A DNA stretch of 64,000 nt. It comes from JABDCD01 sp964469525. GTDB lineage: Bacteria; Pseudomonadota; Alphaproteobacteria; Rickettsiales; SXRF01. The notes below the pieces were generated by a model. That model saw nothing but the letters and a program-made list of their open reading frames with translations. It was not told the origin of the DNA and did not search any database. The DNA lies in the NCBI GenBank assembly GCA_964469525.1, contig CAYXYU010000006.1, positions 1 through 64,000 on the forward strand, in the 5' to 3' direction. The position numbers and the translations under genes were made by a program. Shown here piece after piece: positions 39,879-48,479 of the stretch. Positions within the stretch are counted from its first letter, which is position 1, and every line of letters starts with the position of its first letter.

Positions 39879-40016
39879 GTCATTCCCGACGGCGGGAGAG
39901 GGAGTACGGAATCCCCTCTCCCATGTAATGGGAGAGGGTTAGGGTGAGGGCACTTTTGAATAGCACGCAAGCAAGTGCCCTCACCCCGGCCCTCTCCCGC
40001 TATGCGGGAGAGGGGG
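39879..40016. repeat. Composite of palindromic elements, family C
   Basis: Three hairpins follow each other: CCCTCTCCCATG-TAATGGGAGAGGG near 39914-39938, GTGAGGGCAC ... GTGCCCTCAC near 39945-39983, and CCCTCTCCCGC-TAT-GCGGGAGAGGG at 39990-40014. The left end carries a GTCATTCCCG motif like family B. It fills the spacer between the endolysin and the small coiled-coil gene and may end transcription. Confidence 0.75.
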
Positions 40017-40019
40017 AAG

Positions 40020-40277
40020 TTAGCGCTTAAGCAACCGCTCCGTCAGCCGCCCCAACTGCTGTCTCACCTCTGATAAATCCTGCTTCATGTTGTCGAGCCG
40101 CTCATCGAGCCGCGTGAATTTTTCATTGAGCATGCCCGTGGTAATTGCCTGTCGCTCTATGCCGCTGACACGCGCGTCGAGCTGCGTCGCCCACACCAGC
40201 ACGCCGCCGACCTGCATCAGCAGCATGATCATCACCGCCACCGGCACGCGCCGGTCCATTCGCCATTTTTCTTTCAT
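40020..40277 (-). CDS. Small membrane protein with coiled coil, holin-like candidate
   Basis: About 85 residues: a basic N-terminus, one hydrophobic helix (VAVMIMLLMQVGGVLVW), then an amphipathic coiled coil (FTRLDERLDNMKQDLSEVRQQL). Small one-helix coiled-coil proteins of this build are common beside phage endolysins (XhlA-like). A lysis role is inferred from the endolysin next door. Start codons at 40307, 40277 and 40259 are possible; I chose 40277, which avoids overlap with the upstream gene. Confidence 0.65.
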   Translation of the reverse strand: MKEKWRMDRRVPVAVMIMLLMQVGGVLVWATQLDARVSGIERQAITTGMLNEKFTRLDERLDNMKQDLSEVRQQLGRLTERLLKR

Positions 40278-40284
40278 ATGGTGC

Positions 40285-41367
40285 TCATGCGAATTCCACT
40301 GCTTCATAGGATGCGGTTACGGTCGTGGACGGCGTGCCGCCGCGCTGCGCCCTGACCGTGGTGGAAGAAGGCAACTTGATCACAGCATAGGGCCCGTCGC
40401 TGCCGGCAGAGCTGGTGTTAGTGGTCTGTCCCAGCCAGGACAAGGCCGTGCGGTTCGGGCTCACGGCGGCAATCGTCTCGTCCTGCGTGTCCACACCGGA
40501 AGCGATGGTCGCCGTGCCCGCCGCCCGCCGGCTGATCCATGCGGGCTTGAACTCGATGACGGTAAGGCGAATATTGCTGACCGACGTGGCATGCGCCGTA
40601 TTTCGGGTGGCGGTTAATGTCGTCGCATCCGTGAGTTCCCCATAAGGCCACAGCGTTTTGTTATCCGAGCCGAGCACCGTCTGCCGCCAGCCGCCATAGA
40701 CGGTCAGGCAGTTGCCCGGTGTCACGCTGCTGATAGTCGCCGTGCCGGAAGTATTGCCTCCCGCTATCGATACCTCCGCCGTCTGCAGCGACTGCAATAT
40801 GCCGCTGGCGAATTCCACCACGCAGAAACCGACCGTGACATTGTCGCCGCCGGTGAAGCTTCCCCGGTTCGCCCGCACGGTGGTCGAATCCAGCAGTTGC
40901 AGGATCAACGAATCACGGATCACGTTATAGGATGTCCGGTCCGTCGTCTGGCCGAGATAAATCACCGCCGAGCGCGAAGTATCGACGGAGAGAATGGTGG
41001 TATCGGCCTGGGTGTTGGCGCTGGAAGTGACCGTGCCGTAAATCACCTGGCTGACTGCCCAGTCGTAAAACTCGATCACCGTGGCGCATACCGTGCGCGA
41101 GGAGCCTGCATTGGCCGTATTCGTGCTTGCCGTCACCGTCGTGGAATTGGTGAGCGTGGCGGCAATGAAATCCTCTGCCGGATTCAGCGACGTGTCGCCG
41201 CTGTGCTGCCCATTATAGAGAATGATGGTCTTGCCGGTATTGACGGATGCAATCGTCGCCGTATTGCTGTTGCTGCCCGCGGCAATGGCGATTTCCACCG
41301 GCTGGATGGATTTGATCAGGCCCGGCGGCTGGAAGGCCGCGTTGCCGATGAGGTCGAACGGTTCCAT
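40285..41367 (-). CDS. Putative tail appendage protein with four tandem beta repeats
   Basis: The 360-residue protein consists of four ~85-residue repeats. Each has a T-A-T-I-[AS]-S-V-like strand pair, a [LI]-[GN]-[GQ] turn, a STTV-T-A-like strand and an ending [VI]-[IV]-E-F (ends near residues 100, 186, 273 and 360). Composition is Thr/Ser/Ala/Val-rich and lacks Lys in long stretches, typical of fibre or receptor-binding proteins. It lies 5 bp after the DUF2793 tail gene, so it probably decorates the tail tip. Confidence 0.7.
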   Translation of the reverse strand: MEPFDLIGNAAFQPPGLIKSIQPVEIAIAAGSNSNTATIASVNTGKTIILYNGQHSGDTSLNPAEDFIAATLTNSTTVTASTNTANAGSSRTVCATVIEFYDWAVSQVIYGTVTSSANTQADTTILSVDTSRSAVIYLGQTTDRTSYNVIRDSLILQLLDSTTVRANRGSFTGGDNVTVGFCVVEFASGILQSLQTAEVSIAGGNTSGTATISSVTPGNCLTVYGGWRQTVLGSDNKTLWPYGELTDATTLTATRNTAHATSVSNIRLTVIEFKPAWISRRAAGTATIASGVDTQDETIAAVSPNRTALSWLGQTTNTSSAGSDGPYAVIKLPSSTTVRAQRGGTPSTTVTASYEAVEFA

Positions 41368-41372
41368 GGCGG

Positions 41373-43025
41373 TTACGCGTCATCCAGCGTGTTGATGGTG
41401 AAATACAGCTTGACCGCGTGCAGGCGGGCATCAACTGCCAGTGTATCCGCTGCGTTAGCGGGATCACGGTACAGGCGGAAGCATACCATGTCACCCTCGA
41501 CCGGGCTGCCGGCGATGGTGACGGCGCTGGTCTCGCCGCTGATATACAGGTCGTTGGTGGTGCCGCCGGTGTCAGTGACTTCCTGCGCCGCGCCATAGGT
41601 TGCGGCCAGCGTGTCGTCATCCGACACTGCCACCGCCTGGATCCCCCAGCGCACGCCGAAATTGGTCGTGGTGGAAGCATGGCTCCACAGGAACTGCGCG
41701 CTCACCGTGCCTTCGTTCCATCCTTTCGGCATCGGCACCCAGAACTGCGCAAATTCCACCGTTGAACTGTCGAAATCAAGTGTTGAGAGATCGGGTTGAT
41801 TGCTGCTCCCCGCGACCAACGCTAGATTGGCGCAACCGCTGGATACCGACGGACGCATCGCTGCCGCCGGTATGGACAGGGTGCGCTTGGCGCTGATGCC
41901 GAGTGTCGGATGCCCAGACACGCCATTCCCATTAGTGACGGTAATCCCACCGCCACCGGTTAATGTACGCCCGGTGAAGGTATCGGCGGCGGTTTGGGTT
42001 AGCAGGCCATTGGTATTATAAGAGGTAAGCGCGGTCAGCGTCGTATCCATCGGTTGCGCGCCGAGCGTGATCAACATGGCACCGGTCGTCGTATCGTCGA
42101 GCAGGGTCTTAGCTGCACTGGTGACGGCATAGGTGCCGAACGTATTCGCCGAGGTTTTTTCTACCGTGCCGCTGCCGGTGTTTAAATTGCTGGCAATGTC
42201 CTGCAGCCGGGCGTTTTGCGCCTGCACATCGCTGCCGATAGCCAGCCCCAGCGTCGTGCGCATGGCCGAGGTGCTGGTATCGTCGAGCAGGCTGCGGGCG
42301 GTGGAAGTAAAATCGGTAGTGGTAAATGTATCGGAGCCGGTAGCATAAATCATCTTATCAGCGGCGGTCGTGACCCCCGCCAGCGCGTTTAACGTGGCAT
42401 CGAGCGCAACATCGGTGCGACTGTCGCCGCTATTATCGGAGGCGGCAATACCCGCGCCGACGAAATTCAGCGTGTCGCGCTGGGTGAGTGCGCTGCCTTC
42501 CTCCTGTATGGTCGTATACCCTCCGCCACCACCTCCGCCTCCGGTAGCCGCAACGGTAATTTCCGTGCCACTTGAGGTCAGTGTGATGTTGCTGCCAGCG
42601 ACCAGCGATTTGAAGCGCAGGTCAACGCCCGATTTGCTGGCGAATATCCCTTCCCCTCCGCCCATATTACTGGCCGTGTTACTTTCCCCGAGCGCACTGG
42701 CTATCCATGCCGATCCGTCATACGTATAAATCAGGTCTTCATCGTTGACCCATAGCGTCATGCCTTCATTTGGCATAATAAACCGCCAGATCTGGTCGAA
42801 ATAGGCCAGTTCGTCATCATGGCCCGCCCATTCGCCTGTTGCAGACGCGCCAACGATATACACATCGCCCACCACCGGAGAGCCGGGCGGTGCGCTCAAG
42901 CTTTGGGTGATAACGCCGCTATTGAGCACGGCGTCGATGCGCGTCAGCGCCTGGTTGACGGTAACTTCCTTCTGCGCCTGCGACTGTTCGACAAGCGTGA
43001 TACCAAGATGAGTAGTCGTGGTCAT
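41373..43025 (-). CDS. Tail fibre-like protein with DUF2793 N-terminal domain
   Basis: The first ~110 residues (VEQSQAQKEVTVNQALTRIDA, GDVYIVG, ATGEWAGH, DQIWRFIMP) are the DUF2793 domain found in GTA and prophage tail regions. A Gly-run linker (GGGGGGG) follows, then repetitive Thr/Ala-rich fibre segments (around residues 200-340 with a TAAD/TSA-KTLLDDT pattern). A C-terminal beta-rich domain lies from about 390. It probably forms a trimeric fibre that contacts recipient cells. It is on the same strand as, and downstream of, the host-specificity gene, with a plus-strand gene between. Confidence 0.82.
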   Translation of the reverse strand: MTTTTHLGITLVEQSQAQKEVTVNQALTRIDAVLNSGVITQSLSAPPGSPVVGDVYIVGASATGEWAGHDDELAYFDQIWRFIMPNEGMTLWVNDEDLIYTYDGSAWIASALGESNTASNMGGGEGIFASKSGVDLRFKSLVAGSNITLTSSGTEITVAATGGGGGGGGYTTIQEEGSALTQRDTLNFVGAGIAASDNSGDSRTDVALDATLNALAGVTTAADKMIYATGSDTFTTTDFTSTARSLLDDTSTSAMRTTLGLAIGSDVQAQNARLQDIASNLNTGSGTVEKTSANTFGTYAVTSAAKTLLDDTTTGAMLITLGAQPMDTTLTALTSYNTNGLLTQTAADTFTGRTLTGGGGITVTNGNGVSGHPTLGISAKRTLSIPAAAMRPSVSSGCANLALVAGSSNQPDLSTLDFDSSTVEFAQFWVPMPKGWNEGTVSAQFLWSHASTTTNFGVRWGIQAVAVSDDDTLAATYGAAQEVTDTGGTTNDLYISGETSAVTIAGSPVEGDMVCFRLYRDPANAADTLAVDARLHAVKLYFTINTLDDA

Positions 43026-43080
43026 GACATCTCCAATGAAATAACTTTATTTTCTTAGGCATTTACATTAGGGTAAACGC

Positions 43081-43617
43081 ATGCCGACGCTTGCCCAGAT
43101 CCAAAAACAGATTGCCGCCTATCCGCACCGCTACATCTTCTGGACGCAGAAGGAAATCCGTGCCCTTCCGGAAATTCTGGATACGAATGAAAGCGTCCGC
43201 GCCGTTACCTCCGGCATGATGGGAGGCTGCACATGGCTTGCCGTCTGCACGGAGCGCCGCCTGATCTTCCTCAACCGCCGCATGTTCTTCGGCCTGCGCC
43301 AGGTGCAGATGATGCTCGACCGCGTGCAGTCGATCGATCACGACTTCACCGTCTTCTTCGGCAATATCCGGGTATTCGACGGGGTGACGGTATTCATGCT
43401 GAACATGGTGCTGAAGGATTCCATCATGCCCTTCGTCAAGGTGACGGAAGAGATGATTCATGCACAGCGCAAACAGGCGCAGCCGAAAGCTGCCCCTTCC
43501 CTTCAAGCGTCTGCGGATGTCGCCGGCCAGCTCGCCAAGCTGGCCGAGCTTAAGGAAAAGGGCTACCTGACCGAGGCGGAATTCCAGGAGCAGAAGAAAA
43601 AGCTGCTTAGCGACTAA
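43081..43617 (+). CDS. PH-like and SHOCT domain protein, opposite strand inside the cluster
   Basis: Residues about 15-120 resemble a bacterial PH domain (WLAVCTERRLIFLN, then VQSIDHDFTVFFGNI). The last ~35 residues form a SHOCT motif (LAKLAELKEKGYLTEAEFQEQKKKLL). Such proteins often regulate or anchor others; the role here is unknown. The gene runs opposite to the phage genes and its TAA overlaps the stop of the host-specificity gene by 4 bp. It is probably a separate transcription unit. Confidence 0.8.
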   Translation: MPTLAQIQKQIAAYPHRYIFWTQKEIRALPEILDTNESVRAVTSGMMGGCTWLAVCTERRLIFLNRRMFFGLRQVQMMLDRVQSIDHDFTVFFGNIRVFDGVTVFMLNMVLKDSIMPFVKVTEEMIHAQRKQAQPKAAPSLQASADVAGQLAKLAELKEKGYLTEAEFQEQKKKLLSD

Positions 43618-46600
43618 ACGGTCGCTTCTCCTGCATACCCCCTGCCGATGATCCCCGACAGCTGATACACTCGCACATCGACGCTCGCTTGTGCGCTGCC
43701 GAAGTCGGCTGTCTGCTCCGCCGCCGAGTAGCTGGCGGTGGGGCTGCTGAGGCCGCTGATAGTGCGCATGACATCGCTACCATCCATGATATCCACCTCA
43801 TACCTCTCGGCAGTTTCATTCAATGGAACATCGATGCCATCCTGCCAGTCGCCGCCCAGTCGTGTACGGCGCACCCAGCTGATGGTCAGATTATCGCTTC
43901 CATCTCGCTCGCCCATAATATGCACCGGGCTGTAGGGTTTAAGCGCGATGCCGCCATAAGCGAAACTCTGCGCCGCCGTTTCGCTCAGGCTGGAACCGAA
44001 AGTCACCGGCTTATAGTGGCGAGACAATCCAATTACGTTATTGGCCATGGTTTGCCGCGTCAGCCGTCCATCCAGCAGGACGAAGCGCTCGCCTGCCGCG
44101 TGCGTCCCCACCGCCCATTCAGTACCCAGCCTGCCACGTAGCAGCCCAGACAACGAATATTTTCCTGGCTCCACCAACGTCGCCGTTCTGAACTGAATGA
44201 TTTCGCTGCCGACAACGGCCACATTGGCGCCATTCAGTACCGCCAGCTCACTGACGCTTTGCAGCTCGCCATTGCCCAACAGGATAACCGTCAGCGTATT
44301 GTTCTCGTCAAACACCGCCGTGGCGCCGCTCCCCAGCGTGTTGCTGGCGGTACCGGTAACCATTGGCGTAATAATGTCGAGAATCCGTCCGTAGTTGGAA
44401 CCGCCATCGTCGGAGCGGTAGAGCGCCGCCCCCTTCCATCCATCCGCCAAACCGATACCACCGATGCGCAACACGCCTTTATTCGCATCGTCTCCGGGAA
44501 AAGCCGGCAGGTCCAGTAACGCCAGCTGCGTTACCGGTATATTCTGGTTTTCTAAAAGCAGTGAAGCGCCACCGCCCGGTGCAGCATAAAAATCGAATGT
44601 CGAGATATCCTCGGCCACCGCCTGCACGATCAGCGAGGAAACGCCGGTCATCTGCGTGGCGGTGATCCGCATGCGGTGTGTTACGCCCCCTGCCGTTACC
44701 TCAATCACATCCGACGGCTCCAGCCGCGCATAGCGGATAGGTAACTCGAAACGGTAAGTGGTGCGGCCCATCCAGCCGGAGAACAGAGATATATCGGCAA
44801 TATTCTTCGCTACCTGATCGCTGCAGACGATTGGCAAGTCCAGATTGAAGGTCTCCAGACTCGAGGTTACTTCGCGCTGTGCATATTGCGTGGCGCCCTG
44901 ATAATTGGACAGCCGTGTGATATAGACGACATTGATCCGCCGCGGCAGTTCGATTTCCTGCGTCCGGGTCGTCAACAATAGCTGGTTACCCTCACCGGGT
45001 ACGAGATTATCCTGTGCAATGGATACAACCATACTGCCGCCGCGCGGCACGAACTTCAGGATATTATCCGATTCCACCACATCAAAGAAAAAACCGCTTT
45101 GCAGCGTTTCCAGCGCCTGCCGGACGGTCTGCGGCTCGCTGATGACGAATCCTTCCACCTGGCTGGCAAGGTTGCCTACGTGAATATCCGCATCGTTCAA
45201 TCCCGCTCGGCTGCACAAATCAGCAATGATAGCAGCCAGGCTGGAGGTGCCGAGTTTCCCCTGTACCCAATGCCCTCTCTGCCATGCTTCGCCATCGGTC
45301 CATACGCTGGTCAAATCCGGCCAATACGGAAATGGGCGTGCGTCCCAGGTCCAGAGGAACATCCGTTCCACCATGGCGGAATCTTTCCATTGCTGCAGCG
45401 TCGCCGTCAGCGCGGCGCGCTGCGCCAGCAGATCGACGCGTCCTTTGGAGAAATACGGCAACCCGCCGGACGTGCTTTCCGGGTCAAAGAAAATATTGGG
45501 CTGATTCGCTGCGCCGTCGACGCTCGGAAATCCGAATTCGGTGAACCATATTTTCTTCGATTCCGGTACCCAATCGGTAACGCTGCTGTCTGGATTGGTA
45601 TGGGTGTTTTCCCAGAACCAGGCGATGCTTTTCCAGGCGTAGGGCGGATCGAGCGGCGCAGTCACGGTGCGCTCGGGGTTCGTATAGTAGAAATCGTAAC
45701 CCTCGCCGGATGTCCAGCCGGCAATCAGCGTATCGATGTCATACCCGCTCTGCGGTACATTGCTTAACGGAAAATACGCATCGATGCCGATGACATCGAT
45801 ATCATCCGACGCCCAGAGCGGGTCGAGATTATACCAGCCGCCGTCCGTATGATGATATTCCGACCAATCGGCGGCATAGGTCACTTTTACATTGCTGCCC
45901 ACGACAGCTTTAACCGTAGCAGCCAAATCCACCAGTTCATCCACTGCCGGATAACTGCCAGGGGTATCCGTTACTTTAGTCAACCCCTTCAGTTCAGAAC
46001 CAATAATGAATGCATCCACTTTCTCGGCAACAAGGCTGGCGTAATGTGTGATGAAAGCGTTGTAGCCATTGGTCTTGGTAAAGAAATCAGCGACATTGGC
46101 GGCGCTGCCGGTCAGCTCTCCACGCCATGGCTTGCCTTCGACATCCATGAACAGCAACGGATAAAACGCGATGTTATAACCGCGACTCTTCAATTCATCG
46201 AGATAATGCAAAATACTGGCATCGTCCGGCGTGCCACCATAGTGCGGTCGGCCATCCACCAGTGTGATCTGGTGCGCGGTGGCGCGCGTGTAACCTGCCA
46301 CCTGCCAGGTAGCGGGCGACGTGATGGCGCCGCTCTGGTATTCGACGCCCGGCGCCACGATGCAATCCCCCGCATCCATGCTCGTGCCGAACCAACTGAC
46401 CACCACCGACACCCATGCCACATTCGGGCAGATATCTTTCAGCTGGTTCAGCGAGACCAGCGCATTGGCGATGCCATCCGGGTTATGCATGTTGAGCGCC
46501 TGCCGGCTGCCCTGCTGCACCCATTCCGCCCCCACCTGCGTTCCCGGCACTTTATACTGTACCTCCGTATCGTATACGAATTCCCCTCCTCCGGGAATCA

Positions 46601-47282
46601 TCACCATGCCGGTGATCATGTTTTCCAGCAGTTCGTCCTCATAATCGGGATAGAGCAATTTTTTCTGCACCTCGAAGCTGAAATTCGGGATACGGTTGCC
46701 ATAATCCGCCATCGGGAAATCCTCGAACACGACATACGCCAGCCCACGATAGGCAGGCGTATTGCCTGCCCCCTCGATGGCCTGGATCAGGCTGTCTGGC
46801 AGCTGTTCCTCATCGCCCTTGTATATGCGCACCGTATGTTGCGAAAGGTCCAGCTGCCTTGCATCGGCCCAGATGCGTAGCACTGCATCCACCGGCCCTT
46901 CGCAGATAGCCACGGCAAGCGTGATGGAATAGCTGTAGGTGGTAGAAGTTTGGGATACCCTGCCCCCGCCGCCTTTGCCACCACTGGCGGAGCTGGTGGT
47001 TGTGGTGGAGATTTCCCTGATCGGCTGCGACCAGATGATGTTTCCTCCTAAGCGCATCCGGCCATAGGCGATGGGAATCATCTTGCCGTAGGTAGAGGAC
47101 TGCACTGCCAGGCTGGCCAGGCGCGGCCCATGCAGTGGGCGTAATTTTTGCCCTGGCAGTATGGCACCGTCGATGAGACTGCCCAGGCGGCTGCTTAAGA
47201 AAGTGCCGAACTGGCCTCCGAAGGGAATACCGCTGGCAACACCGACGGCAGGCCCGACCGTGCTTAACAGAATGGATGCCAT
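43614..47282 (-). CDS. GTA TIM-barrel-like host-specificity / baseplate hub protein (GTA gp15 homologue)
   Basis: At 1222 residues it has the length and organisation of RcGTA gp15. The N-terminal part includes GKMIPIAYGRMRLGGNIIW; the GTA TIM-barrel region (about 310-720) has VDAFIIGSELKGLT, IGIDAYFPLS and WFTEFGFPSVDGAANQ; a phage-tail-hub region and C-terminal Rcc01698-like part follow. The family forms the central tail hub and may degrade the recipient's envelope. It sits 6 bp after the NlpC/P60 gene, as in the GTA order g12-g13-g14-g15. The reading frame is complete. Confidence 0.93.
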   Translation of the reverse strand: MASILLSTVGPAVGVASGIPFGGQFGTFLSSRLGSLIDGAILPGQKLRPLHGPRLASLAVQSSTYGKMIPIAYGRMRLGGNIIWSQPIREISTTTTSSASGGKGGGGRVSQTSTTYSYSITLAVAICEGPVDAVLRIWADARQLDLSQHTVRIYKGDEEQLPDSLIQAIEGAGNTPAYRGLAYVVFEDFPMADYGNRIPNFSFEVQKKLLYPDYEDELLENMITGMVMIPGGGEFVYDTEVQYKVPGTQVGAEWVQQGSRQALNMHNPDGIANALVSLNQLKDICPNVAWVSVVVSWFGTSMDAGDCIVAPGVEYQSGAITSPATWQVAGYTRATAHQITLVDGRPHYGGTPDDASILHYLDELKSRGYNIAFYPLLFMDVEGKPWRGELTGSAANVADFFTKTNGYNAFITHYASLVAEKVDAFIIGSELKGLTKVTDTPGSYPAVDELVDLAATVKAVVGSNVKVTYAADWSEYHHTDGGWYNLDPLWASDDIDVIGIDAYFPLSNVPQSGYDIDTLIAGWTSGEGYDFYYTNPERTVTAPLDPPYAWKSIAWFWENTHTNPDSSVTDWVPESKKIWFTEFGFPSVDGAANQPNIFFDPESTSGGLPYFSKGRVDLLAQRAALTATLQQWKDSAMVERMFLWTWDARPFPYWPDLTSVWTDGEAWQRGHWVQGKLGTSSLAAIIADLCSRAGLNDADIHVGNLASQVEGFVISEPQTVRQALETLQSGFFFDVVESDNILKFVPRGGSMVVSIAQDNLVPGEGNQLLLTTRTQEIELPRRINVVYITRLSNYQGATQYAQREVTSSLETFNLDLPIVCSDQVAKNIADISLFSGWMGRTTYRFELPIRYARLEPSDVIEVTAGGVTHRMRITATQMTGVSSLIVQAVAEDISTFDFYAAPGGGASLLLENQNIPVTQLALLDLPAFPGDDANKGVLRIGGIGLADGWKGAALYRSDDGGSNYGRILDIITPMVTGTASNTLGSGATAVFDENNTLTVILLGNGELQSVSELAVLNGANVAVVGSEIIQFRTATLVEPGKYSLSGLLRGRLGTEWAVGTHAAGERFVLLDGRLTRQTMANNVIGLSRHYKPVTFGSSLSETAAQSFAYGGIALKPYSPVHIMGERDGSDNLTISWVRRTRLGGDWQDGIDVPLNETAERYEVDIMDGSDVMRTISGLSSPTASYSAAEQTADFGSAQASVDVRVYQLSGIIGRGYAGEATV

Positions 47283-47288
47283 AATCCT

Positions 47289-47726
47289 CTAAATCTTTGG
47301 AATGCTAAAAACTGCGTCAATCCGCTCCCACCACCACGCATCCAGTCGATGCTCGACGACGGCACGGGCAGGCGCATAGGCATGAATGATACCGGATATT
47401 CCCTGATAATCGCTGATAATCCCCAGATGCTGCGGCTGCTCATCTATACAAAACAGCGCAACATTCCCGGAAGCCAGTTGGCTGATCGGCAGTGGGCATA
47501 ACAATTCTGAAAGCCGTACCTTTAGACGCTTCGCATCCGGCTGATGTGAATAACTGGTCTCGTCTGCCAGCGCAAGTTCCCTCAACCCCAGCTCATCCGC
47601 CACCCCGACCAGCAAGCCTAAGCAATCGACCCCGCCTCTGTGGGTTGCTGTTTTCCTGATCCGGCCCTGGTGATGAAAGCGCGTACCGATCCAGCCGCGC
47701 GCGCAGGCGACGATATCAGGTTGCAT
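47289..47726 (-). CDS. NlpC/P60 cell-wall peptidase (GTA gp14 homologue)
   Basis: About 145 residues starting MQPDIVACARGWIGT, with the catalytic Cys in GGVDCLGLLVGV and the His in PQHLGII, the NlpC/P60 papain-like pattern. In RcGTA the equivalent protein is a tail-tip peptidase that opens recipient peptidoglycan. The open frame extends to 47921, but that part lies in the shadow of the DUF2335 gene. The ATG at 47726 fits the family start. Confidence 0.9.
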   Translation of the reverse strand: MQPDIVACARGWIGTRFHHQGRIRKTATHRGGVDCLGLLVGVADELGLRELALADETSYSHQPDAKRLKVRLSELLCPLPISQLASGNVALFCIDEQPQHLGIISDYQGISGIIHAYAPARAVVEHRLDAWWWERIDAVFSIPKI

Positions 47727-47739
47727 ACGGAAGCAAAAA

Positions 47740-48240
47740 CTAGGCGTTATCGCCCGGGGTGCTGTCGCGCTCTTTTTGCGGGCGGAAATGCGTGCGCATG
47801 GTTGGACGACCGAACAGCGGGCGCTGTCCCATGCTCTTGGCATAGGCCCAGACCAGGCCAGCCATGACGACGATGGACATGCCGAACACCCAGATGGCGG
47901 CAGCGATGGTGGTATTGCCATAAATGCCGATGATAGTGGCCGACACGAACACCGCCACGGCGATCAGGAATCCCAACACCTGTCCGAGAATTGTGGAATA
48001 GCTGTGAATGCGCAGCGCCTGGATTTCCCAGTCATGGCGGTGCTTCTGCTCGATCTCGAACATGGTCAGGATCATCTTGGCCGATCCTTCCACGACAAAG
48101 TTATAGCTTTCCAGTACCTCGGGATGGGGCAGTATCTCCACCGTACGGTTCTGCACCCGGTCGCGCCCACCCTGCGGCTGACGATAACCGCCTGTCTTGT
48201 ATGGCTTCGGCTGATCGTTATCTCTGGTTTCGTCGTTCAT
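47740..48240 (-). CDS. DUF2335 family membrane protein
   Basis: A 166-residue protein: a polar N-terminus, the conserved LPHPEVLESYN and a helix ending EIEQKHRHDWE, then two hydrophobic helices (about 88-108 and 112-132). This is the DUF2335 layout, found in many prophages and mobile regions, with unknown function; a holin-like role has been considered for such proteins on topology alone. It is inserted between the g14 and g13 homologues, where RcGTA has no gene. Its start overlaps the preceding 64-residue ORF by 23 bp. Confidence 0.82.
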   Translation of the reverse strand: MNDETRDNDQPKPYKTGGYRQPQGGRDRVQNRTVEILPHPEVLESYNFVVEGSAKMILTMFEIEQKHRHDWEIQALRIHSYSTILGQVLGFLIAVAVFVSATIIGIYGNTTIAAAIWVFGMSIVVMAGLVWAYAKSMGQRPLFGRPTMRTHFRPQKERDSTPGDNA

Positions 48241-48412
48241 CTGCTGCGTCTTTGAGTCGATGTGACACGCTTTCGATATCCTTGCCGATATTCAGCCAGT
48301 CGCTGCGCAATCCTTCGGCAGACGACCGATAGGGATAGCGATACAGCAACGGCGCTCCGACTGTCTTGAGTACGGATACCAGCCCGACCACGAATGTATG
48401 CATGATCTGCAT
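48218..48412 (-). CDS. Small ORF (64 residues) coupled to the DUF2335 gene
   Basis: ATG at 48412 follows TAGGAGGCGGC, an excellent ribosome-binding site. The product begins with a hydrophobic stretch (MHTFVVGLVSVLKTVGAPLL) and ends with a charged helix. The stop lies 23 bp inside the DUF2335 gene, so translation is probably coupled. It fills the otherwise empty 240-bp space between the g13 homologue and DUF2335. Together the two could form a membrane pair. No family recognised. Confidence 0.55.
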   Translation of the reverse strand: MQIMHTFVVGLVSVLKTVGAPLLYRYPYRSSAEGLRSDWLNIGKDIESVSHRLKDAADERRNQR

Positions 48413-48479
48413 GCCGCCTCCTACTGAATTATTGGGACAGTAGCTAATTCCCCTTACAAAGCAAATATAAAATGGATCG

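Noticed and set aside
39879..40016. Possible CRISPR array
   Set aside because: The hairpins differ from each other and there are no regularly spaced identical repeats with unique spacers.
45849..46880. 343-residue plus-strand open frame
   Set aside because: It lies wholly inside the g15 homologue on the other strand, has His/Arg-rich shadow composition and no recognisable domain.
47727..47921. N-terminal extension of the NlpC/P60 peptidase
   Set aside because: It is the shadow of the DUF2335 gene; the family start is at MQPDIVACARG.
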